In this document: piece by piece, positions 13,807 through 20,655 of the stretch | Numbering within the stretch: the first letter of the stretch is position 1 | Layout of the letters: the number at the start of each line of letters is the position of its first letter | Assembly: GCA_950022655.1 (NCBI GenBank) | Contig: OX465583.1 | Span: 66,510,652-66,574,651, forward strand | DNA length: 64,000 bases | Source of the DNA: Alentia gelatinosa | Lineage: Eukaryota; Annelida; Polychaeta; Phyllodocida; Polynoidae | Direction: 5' to 3' | Position numbers and translations under genes: made by a program | The notes under the pieces: model-generated | The model's input: the letters and a program-made list of their open reading frames with translations, nothing else | Told to the model about the DNA's origin: nothing | The model's database searches: none

Positions 13807-16290
13807 TATTTATCATCCATGGTATACAAAGTCCCCATTGGAAATGTCTGAGGACTCGGTAAAGCACCACCCAGTGTTTAGAAACTATCAACTATAACCA
13901 TGGTATACGGATTCAAATCCAGATATGTATAAATGGTAAAAAAATTATTTTTTTTGGTATACGGTCTCGAAGCCGTTGACTTCGTTGAAATAGTCCATTT
14001 GTACTATAGGGCAACAGATTAGTCCCTATTTGATATGGCAGTTCATGGGTTTGATTTATGGGGAAAATGGATAATAATTGTAACAAAAGATGGTGTTTGT
14101 AGACAGGCGGCTCTGTAAACCACTCGAGGTTAACATAATAATACACATGCTAACGCACGTGTATGGCTACTCGTCAACCCCTCGTGGTTTACGGCCACCT
14201 GTCCACAAAACCATCGATTATTGTCTGTTTTATATATAACACAATCATTGATGGTTTTGTCGACAGGCGGTCGTAAACCACGAGAGGTTGACACATAGTA
14301 ATACATGAGCTCTAGCGAGTGTATTACAACGTCAAGTGGTTCACAGATTGCCTGTTTAAAAAAACTTTTTTTTTTTGTATTTATCATCCATCTTCTCCAA
14401 TAAACTAAACCCAGGAATTGCCATATTAAAGGCTATCGCTGGGGACTATATTTTTTAGATCTAGAGACTATTTCCCATATTCCATGGCTTTGAGGCCATA
14501 TACCATGGGTTTGAAATCTGACAATTTTTAAACAATGGGTAGTGGTTTACTGAATCCCCATGCATTCTCAATTATGACTTTGTATTCCATGGATAATAAA
14601 CAAGGGTAGCAGTTTACTGAATCCCCATACATTCTCAATTGGTACTTTGTATTCCATGGATAATAAACAATGGGTAGCGGTTTACTGAATCCCCATGCAT
14701 TCTCAATTATGACTTTGTATTCCATGGATAATAAACAAGGGTAGCAGTTTACTGAATCCCCATACATTCTCAATTGGTACTTTGTATTCCATGGATAATA
14801 AACAATGGGTAGCGGTTTACTGAATCCCCATGCATTCTCAATTGGTACTTTTTATTCCATGGATAACAAACAATGGGTAGCGGTTTACTGAATCCCCATA
14901 CATTCTCAATTGGTACTTTGTATTCGATGGATAATAAACAATGGGTAGTGGTTTACTGAATCCCCATACATTTTCAATTGGTACTTTGTATTCGATGGAT
15001 AATAAACAATGGGTAGTGGTTTACTGAATCCCCATACATTCTCAATTGGTACTTTGTATTCGATGGATAATAAACAATGGGTAGTGGTTTACTGAATCCC
15101 CATACATTCTCAATTGGTACTTTGTCTACCATGGATAATAAATAGTTTTATTTCCTGGCGGTTGACGTTGGCTGCGGGTACTGGCGGTCAGGCTTGGTGA
15201 AGGCGGTATTAGTTAAGGCACGCTTTTCTTTTTGCAGGCCTGTTTACCACCATCATTCAGAGAGAACTGCGCTCCTGGTGCGCCTGCGTGAAGCGTGTGG
15301 CCATGTGCGGCCAGGACAGGTCGCGCACGCGCGTTTACCACCCTAAAGACTCCCCGCCGGCCCGCCTCGAAATGACTATCCTCCGCCACAAGTAGCCTCT
15401 TACTCAGACAAGTAGACTGCCTTCCTAAGAACAGATATATAAAACAAGCAACGTGCTACCACGGTGATAGATGTCCTATTGGCTGCTGCTTGCTGCCTGC
15501 CTGACTGACTGGCTGGCTGGCAGAGAAACTCCACTCAGGGTCTTGACTGGTACATCCATTCCAAACCGGAAGTGAACACCACCTGTGCGCGCGCAGCCTT
15601 CAGGATGGCTGCGTTCTCTCACAGCGCCGTCTGGGGAGTGTGGTTGACACTAGAACCTGACCCGCGCTCAATCAGTTTGTGATTGTGGCTCGATCCATAC
15701 ACGGGCCCCCGGAGACTGTGACTCTCCTCTCAAACACATAGCTAGACGTTTAATAAACAAGATAGAGGCGATACGGACGGGACGTCACATGACCTTGTGG
15801 GTCATGTGGTTATAGACGCCGGACGGGAGGGTGGGAGGTGGAGATGCAGCAGCAGAACGTCCAACCTGATCTCCCACTGTCTTCTTCTCTTCCAGGCACG
15901 TACGCTCGCACCATTACACGCGAGCTCAGGAAGTGCTTCCGGTGTTGTTGTCCTGCGCATGCGTCGGCGGAAGTGCCTGTCGTCTGCGGCGCAGGCGTAC
16001 TCCCGCCCTCGTCACTGATGGTGGCGCCCCACCCCGGGAGTTCGCAGAACGACGTCTCGTCTGACGTCAGAGATCACGTGGTCGACTCGTCTGACAAGAT
16101 TGACGTCACGGAGGCCGCGCGTCTCGGCCGCCATCTTGACAGACGCCATCTTGACAGCTACGTGTGTATCGGCAGCGGCGAGAAGCGCCAAAAGACCCCC
16201 GAGAAGATGATAGCGAGGAAACTGACGCCGCCTCACGTGGCCTCGGGCAGAGGCAATAAGGAGAGGTTCGAGAGGTACCTGCTCATCTGA
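228..16290 (+). CDS. GnRH/AKH/corazonin-type peptide GPCR, 3' part of gene, two alternative last exons
   Basis: Four exon positions splice in phase: 228-341, 9740-9803, 12269-12357, then either 15238-15395 or 15896-16290. The product reads as the end of intracellular loop 3 (ARTRTLKMTIVIV), TM6 with the class A signature CWTPYF, a WWWIDA loop 3, and TM7 with NSCVNPIVYG (the NPxxY motif). The LKMT before TM6, CWTPYF and NPIVYG together fit the GnRH/AKH/corazonin receptor superfamily better than vasopressin receptors, which usually lack the YG after NPxxY. The receptor should sit in the plasma membrane and signal through a G protein. Exons for the N-terminus through TM5 lie before base 1, so ligand class cannot be fixed. 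The two last exons give different cytoplasmic tails. The introns are full of foldback elements. Confidence 0.85.
439..748. mobile_element. TIR foldback element, copy 1
   Basis: The left arm starts CCTCTCATAAGATCTCATAC and contains AGAATTCTTAACAAACTAGG. The right arm carries the inverse complement CCTAGTTTGTTAAGAATCAT, and the element closes with GAGATCTTATGAGA. A related copy stands at 5786-6042 in the same intron with the same outer and inner words. There is no ORF, so it is a non-autonomous DNA element. Confidence 0.7.
1143..1258 (+). repeat. CCATGCCGTAT.TACTGTAAATACG repeat, copy 1 of 3
   Basis: The segment matches 27302-27412 on the same strand and 31112-31238 on the opposite strand. Shared words are ACCCATGCCGTAT, CATATAACGTAAAAATAC and a short inverted pair around GTACGGAcc..ggTCCGTAC. 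There is no coding content. The length, inner palindromes and dispersal suggest a small non-autonomous element. Confidence 0.6.
1789..1903 (+). repeat. Long direct repeat, left copy (115 bp)
   Basis: This segment is repeated at 2899-3013 with few changes (CCGTTTTCATGC, TTTCCTGAGA.CAAAAGAATA, AATGAAGAATGG, GGTCAG.ATGCACG). The pair brackets the large foldback at 2153-2893 plus about 250 bp on its left. It is far longer than any known target site duplication. Confidence 0.75.
2153..2893. mobile_element. Large foldback element, arms about 370 bp
   Basis: Almost the whole 740 bp folds on itself. GGCGTCCACCAACCATGACA at the left end pairs with TGTCATGGTTGGTAGAC at the right. GTTCCAATCGGCGCCTTGTC pairs with GACAAGCGCCGATTGGAAC, and the pairing continues through TAAGAAGGGGGG/CCCCCCTTCTTA to a centre near 2525. 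Short open frames on both strands across it are by-products. The ends resemble those of the smaller foldbacks at 11446 and 11829 (GGCGTCCACC.AC), so they belong to one superfamily. Confidence 0.8.
2899..3013 (+). repeat. Long direct repeat, right copy
   Basis: Partner of 1789-1903 in the same orientation. It starts six bases after the foldback ends and reaches the same CTTCCAG word. Confidence 0.75.
3585..4140 (+). repeat. Diverged tandem repeat, units about 130-195 bp, part 1
   Basis: Units recur near 3595, 3788, 3936 and 4068. Each opens with a variant of GGGAGTCACACACCTGAGAC, then GGGGTCCAGCAGCAAAGC, then a tail of the type TTTTA..GAT.ATACAAGC. Short open frames across it are not conserved from unit to unit, so I do not call genes. 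Confidence 0.6.
4142..4429. other. Non-repeat segment inside the tandem array, with a 12-bp CRE palindrome
   Basis: This segment separates the two blocks of the tandem repeat. It contains GATGACGTCATC at 4203-4214, a perfect palindrome around the CREB/ATF core. It is GC-richer than its surroundings up to about 4240. No ORF or splice structure is seen. Confidence 0.35.
4430..4915 (+). repeat. Diverged tandem repeat, part 2
   Basis: The same unit as at 3585 continues with starts near 4463, 4618 and 4788 (CACCTGAG, GGGGTCCAGGGG, GCAAAGCCC). Together the blocks hold about seven to eight units. Confidence 0.6.
5036..5085. repeat. Near-perfect G-rich hairpin
   Basis: GTGTGGGGGAGG...ACTGTTGCC is followed after a few bases by GGCAACAGTCCTCCCCCACAC. 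The flanks extend the pairing (CTGACCAG at about 4993, CTGGTCAG at about 5086), so it is the core of a roughly 100-bp foldback. Confidence 0.65.
5295..5560 (+). repeat. CT-rich simple repeat (CTCTGT/CTCTCT)
   Basis: A polypyrimidine stretch made of CTCTGTCT and CTCTCTCT words. It reads open as a Leu/Ser/Val chain only because of its composition. Confidence 0.85.
5786..6042. mobile_element. TIR foldback element, copy 2
   Basis: It has the outer arms CACTCTCTAAGTCGTATTCT and AGAATACGACTTAGAGAGTG and the inner word AGAATTCTTAACAAAC seen at 439-748. The arms are cleaner here than in copy 1. Confidence 0.75.
6626..6662 (+). repeat. 37-bp direct repeat, left copy
   Basis: GTATATCATATTGCTGA followed by ATTATTCCGATTGGCAGGT recurs at 7251-7287. 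The two copies bracket the foldback at 6667-7238. Confidence 0.75.
6667..7238. mobile_element. Foldback element with GGCCCTGTTGCTCCAC arms
   Basis: The left arm GGCCCTGTTGCTCCAC (about 6668) is matched by GTGGAGCAACAGGGCC (about 7211). The interior has further partial complements (ATCGCTA). There is no ORF of note. Like the 2153 foldback it sits between direct repeats much longer than usual target duplications. Confidence 0.65.
7251..7287 (+). repeat. 37-bp direct repeat, right copy
   Basis: Partner of 6626-6662, differing at one visible base (GAGATT against GACATT). Confidence 0.75.
8158..9027 (+). mobile_element. TTTAAAGGC.TATC family element, copy 1, with nested insertion
   Basis: The element starts TTTAAAGGCGTATCCTACAA and ends CAAATTGTCTGACATGCCTTTAA, so the ends form an imperfect inverted repeat. 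Other copies are at 20908-21303, 30588-31065 and 41664-42090 (inverted). Shared inner words include TCGAGT.TGACCT and ATCATATCCAACTTTCAGGAA. Here a hairpin MITE (8243-8588) splits it. Empty equivalents in the other copies read straight through. Confidence 0.7.
8243..8588 (+). mobile_element. Hairpin MITE, copy 1 of 7
   Basis: It begins TAGACAATAATCGATGG. The 5' stem pairs GTTTTGTGGACAGGCGGC with GCCGCCTGTCCACAAAAC, and about 250 bp follow ending TATACGATGGATAATAAA. Other copies: 9865-10200(-), 10343-10745(+), 13808-14227(-), 14238-14598(+), 33850-34206(+), 51899-52290(-). The site suggests a TA target. No ORF is present, so movement would need an enzyme supplied in trans. Confidence 0.8.
9486..9722 (+). 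repeat. 25-bp AT minisatellite ending just before a GPCR exon
   Basis: About nine units of a 25-bp word (TATAATTATTATATCATATT followed by GTTGA) run to 17 bases before the acceptor of the exon at 9740. The polypyrimidine tract of the acceptor (TTTTTTCGCTTTTAG) follows directly. Confidence 0.85.
9740..9803 (+). CDS. GPCR exon b: TM6 and extracellular loop 3
   Basis: The acceptor is CGCTTTTAG|TTATGG and the donor is GACGC|GTAAGT. It encodes VMVFVTCWTPYFVICAWWWID plus two bases of an Ala codon. CWTPYF is the conserved TM6 switch region of class A receptors (CWxP). The 64-bp exon is short but phases perfectly with both neighbours. Confidence 0.9.
9865..10200 (-). mobile_element. Hairpin MITE, copy 2 (inverted)
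   Basis: Reads as the reverse complement of the 8243 copy, from TTTATCATCCATCGTATGC to AAAACCATC.ATTATTGT. Its stem (GACAGGCTTAAACCACTCGA...CGGCCGCCTGTCCACAAAAC) is partly decayed. It lies only about 60 bp after GPCR exon b. Confidence 0.75.
10249..10890 (+). mobile_element. Two-stem element F, interrupted by a hairpin MITE
   Basis: It starts TTATCTTAGCCTGG, followed by CATAAGGTTAACATCAGGAA and CTCGTACTC as in the copy at 18651. After the nested MITE (10343-10745) the second part resumes, with terminal stem arms near 10805 (GGTCTGTGTCCCC) and 10878 (AGACACAGACC) and the word CTCCAAACTCGATGG. Confidence 0.65.
10343..10745 (+). mobile_element. Hairpin MITE, copy 3, nested in a two-stem element
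   Basis: It begins TAGACAATAATCGATGG and ends TATACGATGGATAATTA. The stem words are GTTTTGAGGACAGGCAGC and GAGCTGCCTATCC. The host element continues on both sides, so this insertion is the younger event. Confidence 0.8.
11446..11690 (-). mobile_element. Foldback relative, inverted copy of 11829-12112
   Basis: GGCCTGGCGTCCACCTACTA at the left end is the inverse of the right end of the 11829 element. The match continues through CATATCGGGAAGGTGCAAAA and CAACTGCCCCGATATTAG. The far terminus is missing or decayed. Confidence 0.65.
11829..12112. mobile_element. Foldback element with GCGTCCACCTACTACGAT ends
   Basis: The left end GCGTCCACCTACTACGAT pairs with ATCGCAGTAGGTGGACGC at the right. Inner words ATGGCTCCGATA and TATCGGAGCCATA also pair. 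Short open frames on both strands across it are by-products of the palindrome. It ends about 155 bp before GPCR exon c. Confidence 0.75.
12269..12357 (+). CDS. GPCR exon c: TM7 with NPIVYG
   Basis: The acceptor is CTTTCCAG|GAAATC and the donor is TATATG|GTGGGT. The reading completes Ala, then KSAATIHPKIQRALFIFAVS and NSCVNPIVY, and ends with the first base of a Gly codon. NSCVNPIVY is the NPxxY motif of TM7. The single leftover G is completed by GC at the start of either of two downstream terminal exons. Confidence 0.92.
12390..12879. other. AT-rich intron stretch, nothing recognised
   Basis: Between GPCR exon c and the element at 12880 I see no repeat copy, ORF or structured segment that I can support. 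Confidence 0.5.
12880..13440. mobile_element. GGGGCCCGTTTAAT terminal-inverted-repeat element
   Basis: The left end AGGGGCCCGTTTAATGATAT with AGGATCG after it is matched by CGATCCTAGATTATTAAACG and GACCCC at the right end. The inside holds a CT-rich tract and no ORF. Single ends of the same family occur at 16303-16331, about 21860, about 30345 and about 33700. The terminal sequence resembles hAT-type ends, but I cannot confirm an 8-bp target duplication. Confidence 0.7.
13777..13801. repeat. TA dinucleotide repeat
   Basis: About twelve TA units just before the inverted hairpin MITE at 13808. Confidence 0.9.
13808..14227 (-). mobile_element. Hairpin MITE, copy 4 (inverted)
   Basis: Runs from TTATCATCCATGGTATAC to AAAACCATCGATTATTGTCT. 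Stem words GACAGGCGGCTC and GGCCACCTGTCCACAAAACC are present. It stands head to head with copy 5 at 14238, about 10 bp away. Confidence 0.78.
14238..14598 (+). mobile_element. Hairpin MITE, copy 5, source of a tandem array
   Basis: Starts CAATCATTGATGGTTTTGTC and ends CATGGATAATAAA. Its last 68 bp (GGGTAGTGGTTTACTGAATC through GGATAATAAA) are repeated on the right as the array ending at 15145. Confidence 0.75.
14530..15145 (+). repeat. 68-bp tandem array built from the MITE 3' end
   Basis: GGATAATAAA recurs at 14591, 14659, 14726, 14793, 14861, 14929, 14997, 15065 and 15133, so the period is 67-68 bp in nine units. Each unit is the terminal segment of the hairpin MITE. The leftmost units differ most and the rightmost ones are almost identical. 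The array ends about 90 bp before GPCR exon d. Confidence 0.9.
15238..15395 (+). CDS. GPCR terminal exon d (short tail isoform)
   Basis: The acceptor TTTCTTTTTGCAG|GCCTG follows a good polypyrimidine tract. GC completes the Gly of NPIVYG, then the frame reads LFTTIIQRELRSWCACVKRV and on to a stop TAG at 15393-15395. This is helix 8 plus a tail of about 40 residues with several Cys suited to palmitoylation. The end ILRHK has no obvious PDZ motif. An AATAAA follows at 15752, before the alternative last exon. Confidence 0.87.
15752..15757 (+). promoter_or_regulatory. Poly(A) signal AATAAA between the two last exons
   Basis: AATAAA lies 357 bases after the stop of exon d and 139 bases before the acceptor of exon e. 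Its use would end the short-tail transcript and remove exon e. Whether it is used cannot be read from the sequence. Confidence 0.5.
15896..16290 (+). CDS. GPCR alternative terminal exon e (long tail isoform)
   Basis: The acceptor CTTCTTCTCTTCCAG|GCACG is strong and starts in the same phase as exon d. GC completes the same Gly, then the frame reads TYARTITRELRKCFRCCCPA and continues 130 residues to TGA at 16288-16290. The start parallels exon d (LFTTIIQRELRSWCAC), so helix 8 is kept and the tail replaced. The Cys cluster CFRCCC suits palmitoylation. The tail is rich in Ser, Asp and basic residues and ends YLLI, which fits a class II PDZ ligand pattern. The exon is GC-rich compared with its surroundings. 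Confidence 0.82.
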
Positions 16291-16302
16291 GTCTGAGAAC
16301 CA

Positions 16303-16331
16303 CAGGGGCCCGTTTAATAATCTAGGATCGC
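16303..16331 (+). repeat. Single end of the GGGGCCCGTTTAAT family
   Basis: CAGGGGCCCGTTTAATAATC followed by TAGGATCG matches the left end of the element at 12880. I could not find a matching right end nearby, so the copy is probably truncated. It lies 12 bases after the long-isoform stop, in the putative 3' UTR. Confidence 0.5.
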
Positions 16332-17011
16332 ACATGTAGACCCTCCATTGTGTGCCATAGAGACCCAGAGACGATGTGGGTCAACTTCATTCACCACCTT
16401 AAGGACATGTAATACTGTCTTGGTGAACAGACTTAAATAGTATTATACAATAACCCTTGGGTCTATGTGTGAAGTAACGAGGCTTATCAATTTCCAAAAC
16501 CGTCTCCCACCACTTGCGACCACGGAATAGCTCTTGGGTCTATGCTCCCAGATTAATGTGGTATGGATTATGTAACAAGGACACCACCGATGGATTATCT
16601 CACAGAAAATCTGTGGGTACCTGGAAAATACTGTAGAAACAGTGCATACACTGCACCCTCACCGATAAATTGACACCGATATACAGTCGGTGGCACCACC
16701 GACAGACTTTTAGGGTAACTCAAAAAAAGTCTCAGCGCTTTTTGTCGGCCAGTGGAAACGAGGTTCATAATGTCGGCCGCGCCCCCGGCCTGTCTGCCCG
16801 CCACCACCGGTCCGTATACAGCATTGACCTCGGTCTGGTTCAGGGTTAGATCCATCAGGCAAGCGTACAGCTCGCCACTGCAGAGTTATGGCCCCCGGTT
16901 CAGCGGGCTGCTGATTGTTATTTATCGTGCCTGAGTCAGACACTGCACTAGCACCTGCTCTAATGATACATTGTTGTACAACAAGGTCTGATACTTCATG
17001 CAACACAGGAT

Positions 17012-17632
17012 GCAGCGCTCGTGAGACAATGCTCGTGAGGCAATGCTCATGAAGCAATGCTGGTGAGGCAATGCTCGTGATGCAATGCTCGTTATGTGAT
17101 GTTCATGCGGAAATGCTCTTGTGGCAATGCTCGTGAGGCAATGCTCATGAGGCAATGCTCGGGATGCAATGATCATGATTCAATGTTTGTGAGGCAATGC
17201 TCGTGTGGCAAGGCTCATGAGGCAATGATCACAAGGCAATGCTCGAGAGGCAATGCTCGGGATGCAATGATCGTGATCCAATGTTTGTGAGGCAATGCTC
17301 ATGTGGCAATGCTCATGAGGCAATGCTCACAAGGCAATGCTCGTGAGGCAATACTCACAAGGCAATGCTCCTGTGGCATTGCTCCTGTGGCAATGCTTGT
17401 GAGGCAATGCTCGTGAGTTGATGCTCCTGAGTTGATGCTCATGAGGCAATGCTCATGAGGCAATGCTTGTGATGCAATGCTCGTGATGTAATGCTGGTAA
17501 GGCATTGCTTGTGATGCGATGCTTGTGATGCAATGCTCATGAAGTAATGCTCCTGATGCAATGCTTGTAAGGCAATGCTCATGAGGCAATGTTCGTGAGG
17601 CAATGCTCATGTGGCAACGCTCCTGATGCTCA
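17012..17632 (+). repeat. 14-bp minisatellite in the putative 3' UTR
   Basis: About 44 units of AGGCAATGCTCATG and close variants (CTCGTG, ATGCAATG, CTCCTG). The unit lacks stops in several frames, which creates long meaningless open frames on both strands. If the long receptor isoform ends at the signal near 17808, this array lies in its 3' UTR. Confidence 0.9.
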
Positions 17633-17807
17633 ACAGGAATCTAAAACTAGTCTTTTCTGCTCTCTGCATTACGCAAATTGACATATTGATATTTGGTCGC
17701 CTTGCTCTCTTTTATTTGTACACGTTACTGTTCTTTTAGACGTGACCAGTCCTAGACATTCCCTGAGCATGGAGGAGAATGGAAGATATGCATGTGAAAA
17801 GAAAATG

Positions 17808-17813
17808 AATAAA
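17808..17813 (+). promoter_or_regulatory. Candidate poly(A) signal for the long GPCR isoform
   Basis: AATAAA is the first good signal I see after the stop at 16290, which implies a 3' UTR of about 1.5 kb. No downstream element can be judged by eye. Confidence 0.35.
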
Positions 17814-18184
17814 TATGTTTCATGGTCCATTCCAGTGGTAGGTGTAAGTAGAAGTAACAGATTCTGAGATTAGAATCCCTTTCCTTTTCAAACCCAACAT
17901 GCTGGTGGAAAGGAAAACTGCGATTGACAAAATTGGTAAAGGCTATAAATGTGAGGGGTGTATGGAAGAGTGGAACAATAGCGTGTGAACTGTCGCAGAG
18001 CTGTTAGAGCTGAGTCATTGAGATGGTCATGTCTTTCCGACCGTCCTTTACTTGTCTACATCAGAAACACATCTGATGGAAAATTCTATAGGTTCTGCTC
18101 ACTAGTTGTAAATGGAATAGAAGGATACCATAGACATTATGTGGTCTAATGTAAGAACATGGATCCGAATGATAAAATGCTCCA

Positions 18185-18625
18185 TATAACCAATTCCTAT
18201 ATACCTATTAGCGAACTAACTAGAGTTACATACTGCTGCTGGGGGGTGCATTAGAAATAAGTTATGTGTCGAGGTTGACGTTTTCGTCCTGCTCTCATGT
18301 TTTCGTCCCGCTCTGACGTTTTCGTCCCGCTCTGATCACGTGATACAATACAGCAGCGGGACGAAACAATAGCTGTTGTGGTTACTCGATAAGGGTCGCC
18401 ATTTTCTTCGGAAGTGTTTTAGGTAAAAAAATTAAGCATTTTTATCAATATTTAAAGGTATATAGGAATAGGGAAACCAAGTACCAGTAAGCAAAAGTCA
18501 AAGTTACTCGGTGAGGATCGGGAAAATTACTGCCCGCGGCTGACGCCTTGGGCAGTAATTTTCCCGATCCTCACCTCGTAACTTTGAACTTTTGCTCACT
18601 GGAACATAGTTTCCCTCTAATAACT
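18185..18625 (+). mobile_element. TTTTCGTCCCGCTCT repeat element, copy 1
   Basis: It contains three direct words TTTTCGTCC.GCTCT, a distal complement CAGCGGGACGAAAC, and then a long stem pairing GGTGAGGATCGGGAAAATTA with TAATTTTCCCGATCCTCACC. The same order, inverted, appears at 49165-49515 in the CFAP52 gene. It ends just before a two-stem element at 18651. There is no ORF. Confidence 0.7.
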
Positions 18626-18650
18626 TTGCTGTCTCTTCTTTTAACTGTTT

Positions 18651-18925
18651 TTATCTCAGCCTGGAATAAACGTCCATAAGCTTAACATTGGGAACTCGTT
18701 CTCAACAGGCTTGCGAGTAAGGTAACTCATTCTCAACAGGTGATAAACAAATATATATTTCCAGGCTAAGATAAAATCATAAACATTTTCGTGCTTGGTC
18801 TGAGCCCCCATTCGCCATCTCGTTTGGAGCGCTTCAGAATATTCACTCGGCTATCGACTCGTTAATATTCATGCGCACTCCAAACTCGATGGAGAACAAG
18901 GACACAAACCAAACACTCATCAGTT
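18651..18925 (+). mobile_element. Two-stem element D
   Basis: The start TTATCTCAGCCTGG has its complement CCAGGCTAAGATAA at 18761. Between them are CATAAGCTTAACATTGGGAA and CTCGTTCTCAACAGG, repeated as CTCATTCTCAACAGG. The terminal stem pairs CGCCATCTCGTTTGGAG with CTCCAAACTCGATGG around a loop beginning CACTCGGCTATCGACTCG (18844). No ORF. Confidence 0.72.
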
Positions 18926-18929
18926 TCTT

Positions 18930-19970
18930 TTTTTAGTATTTTACCAAATAGCTGACTATGTCTTGACCATTCCTGCTTCAGGATAAGTGTACAATATTTG
19001 TTTACGTTTGTAATGCTCTAGATCGATTGGAGAAATGCTTTCAGAATACGCTGGCGAGTGCTGCCGTTAGTGCTCTTACCTTCTCACGCATACTTCAACC
19101 AGTGCAGGTCGTAGTGGTTGAAGATTATTCCTTCCTCAGATTTGCTCAGATTTATGTAGTTCTTCTAGGTAATCCCATCTTGTAGTCCCAAAGAAATAAA
19201 TGGCCTTAGCATTAAAATAATGAGCTCGGATCTTTTAATCAGCTTTCATTGAAGTCTCTGTGTCGGCATTCTCTAGATGTAAAGACTCAAGTTGATCTTT
19301 CTGATAGTTTGTATTTGAAATACCTTGAATCATTATGTAGAGTCTTGTCTAGCTTCGACTAGATATATTGCAGAGTCTGGCGCTAAGAAAGTGCCCCAAG
19401 GTTAGACTTAAGGACTTCATATCATCTTCAGTGTTTTAGGACTGTACTAACAATGAACACTGCATTGCCTACAGAGACACTCTATGCTCTGCTTCAATTT
19501 GCTGCCTTACATGCACGGTCATATTTATATTCCCATACGTCTATTTATGATATAGTGACTATGTTAATTTGACGAAATATATTCATTGCTACTGGATAAT
19601 TGTATTAAGTCTCTCTTATATTCGTTTACCTTTATATTGTTTTTCGTCTGTGCACTCGCCTTCAGATAGATATGATATGAATTTTATTCTGATATCCGAA
19701 TAAGGTGGTTGTTTATCTGAAGTATGTTCACACTCATATCCGTGGCACATACTCAATCGGTATTGATAGGATTTCTGCTGTTTCTTTAAGTTAAACATTA
19801 ACTGTTTATTAATTATCCTGTATATCAGTATTTTTTCCATTCTGTTACTGTCTGACAGTTGGATCAGGCTACCTCTGACTGGGTAATGATGATTCTCGAC
19901 ATGGTTCATTCATCTGTAGACCTTGTATACATATTAGTTCCTTGGACTGAATCGCTTCACAGACATTGAT
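18930..19970. other. Intergenic stretch, nothing recognised
   Basis: Ordinary AT-rich sequence with short open frames lacking splice or composition support. I found no copy of the repeat families listed here. Confidence 0.5.
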
Positions 19971-19971
19971 A

Positions 19972-20168
19972 AGGCCCGTTTCCATCGGCCAACGAAAAGT
20001 GTAGATTTTTTTTGGTGTTCTCCTAATAGCCTATTTCCATTATGAGTTAGCAGTGCTGAAGGTCCGTCAATAGTCCCTGATTGTATATCGGTGATGGCCA
20101 ATGGAAATAGGCTATTAGGAGAACACAAAAAATCTACACTGTTTTCATCGGCCAATGGAAACGGGCCT
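19972..20168. mobile_element. Small foldback MITE, AAGGCCCGTTTCCATCGG ends
   Basis: AAGGCCCGTTTCCATCGGCC pairs with GGCCAATGGAAACGGGCC, and inner TCTCCTAATAGCCTATTTCC pairs with GGAAATAGGCTATTAGGAGA. The stem is almost complete over the whole length. A related end (GGAGCCGGGCCTTT) is seen at 27760. Confidence 0.85.
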
Positions 20169-20334
20169 ATATTGTGGAGGAACAGAAAGGAGAGTCTTTT
20201 TGTCAGCCTCTACTCTACCTGCAAGCTCTTGTAGTCAGTTTGTCATTCATTGATGTTCACTGCTCAGGACGATGAAACCAATCACCTCCAACAGATAATT
20301 ATACAGAACTGCATCAAGAATCATATAAATATAT

Positions 20335-20655
20335 AATGCGCCACAAGTTTGGATGTGCCCCAATCATCATCGAGGCGAACCCGAGTGACGATTATGGCAC
20401 ATCCAAACAAGTGGAATATTGTGTATTTTATGATTCGAGTGCAGTTCTGGATATATCTCACCCCTTTCTGTGACATTAGATAGCATCACAATATCAGAAT
20501 AATTAGAATATTCTTTGCAAATCCATATGACGTCATCTCACATTCACTATGCCGTGGCCATGGCGTAGTATTGTCACTTTACGGGGATGATCATTGAGTA
20601 TTTTTTCCTAATGTTATTTCTATGGCTAAACTTGTACCAGGGGTGAGATAAATAC
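20335..20655 (-). mobile_element. Two-stem element H (inverted)
   Basis: On the minus strand it starts TATCTCACCCC (20650-20640), runs through AGCCATAGAAATAACATTAG, reaches the internal complement GGGGTGAGATA (20464-20454) and ends in a stem. The stem arms GTTTGGATGTGCC (20347-20359) and GGCACATCCAAAC (20396-20408) are exact complements. The loop CGAGGCGAACCCGAGTGA (20371-20388) is the family core. Confidence 0.72.

Noticed and set aside
15838..15895. Upstream extension of the exon e frame to an ATG at 15844
   Set aside because: The frame before the acceptor at 15895 is intronic pyrimidine-rich sequence. The phase match to NPIVYG makes splicing at 15896 the better reading.
17012..17632. CRISPR-like regular repetition
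   Set aside because: Units are 14 bp, contiguous and without unique spacers, in a eukaryotic gene context.
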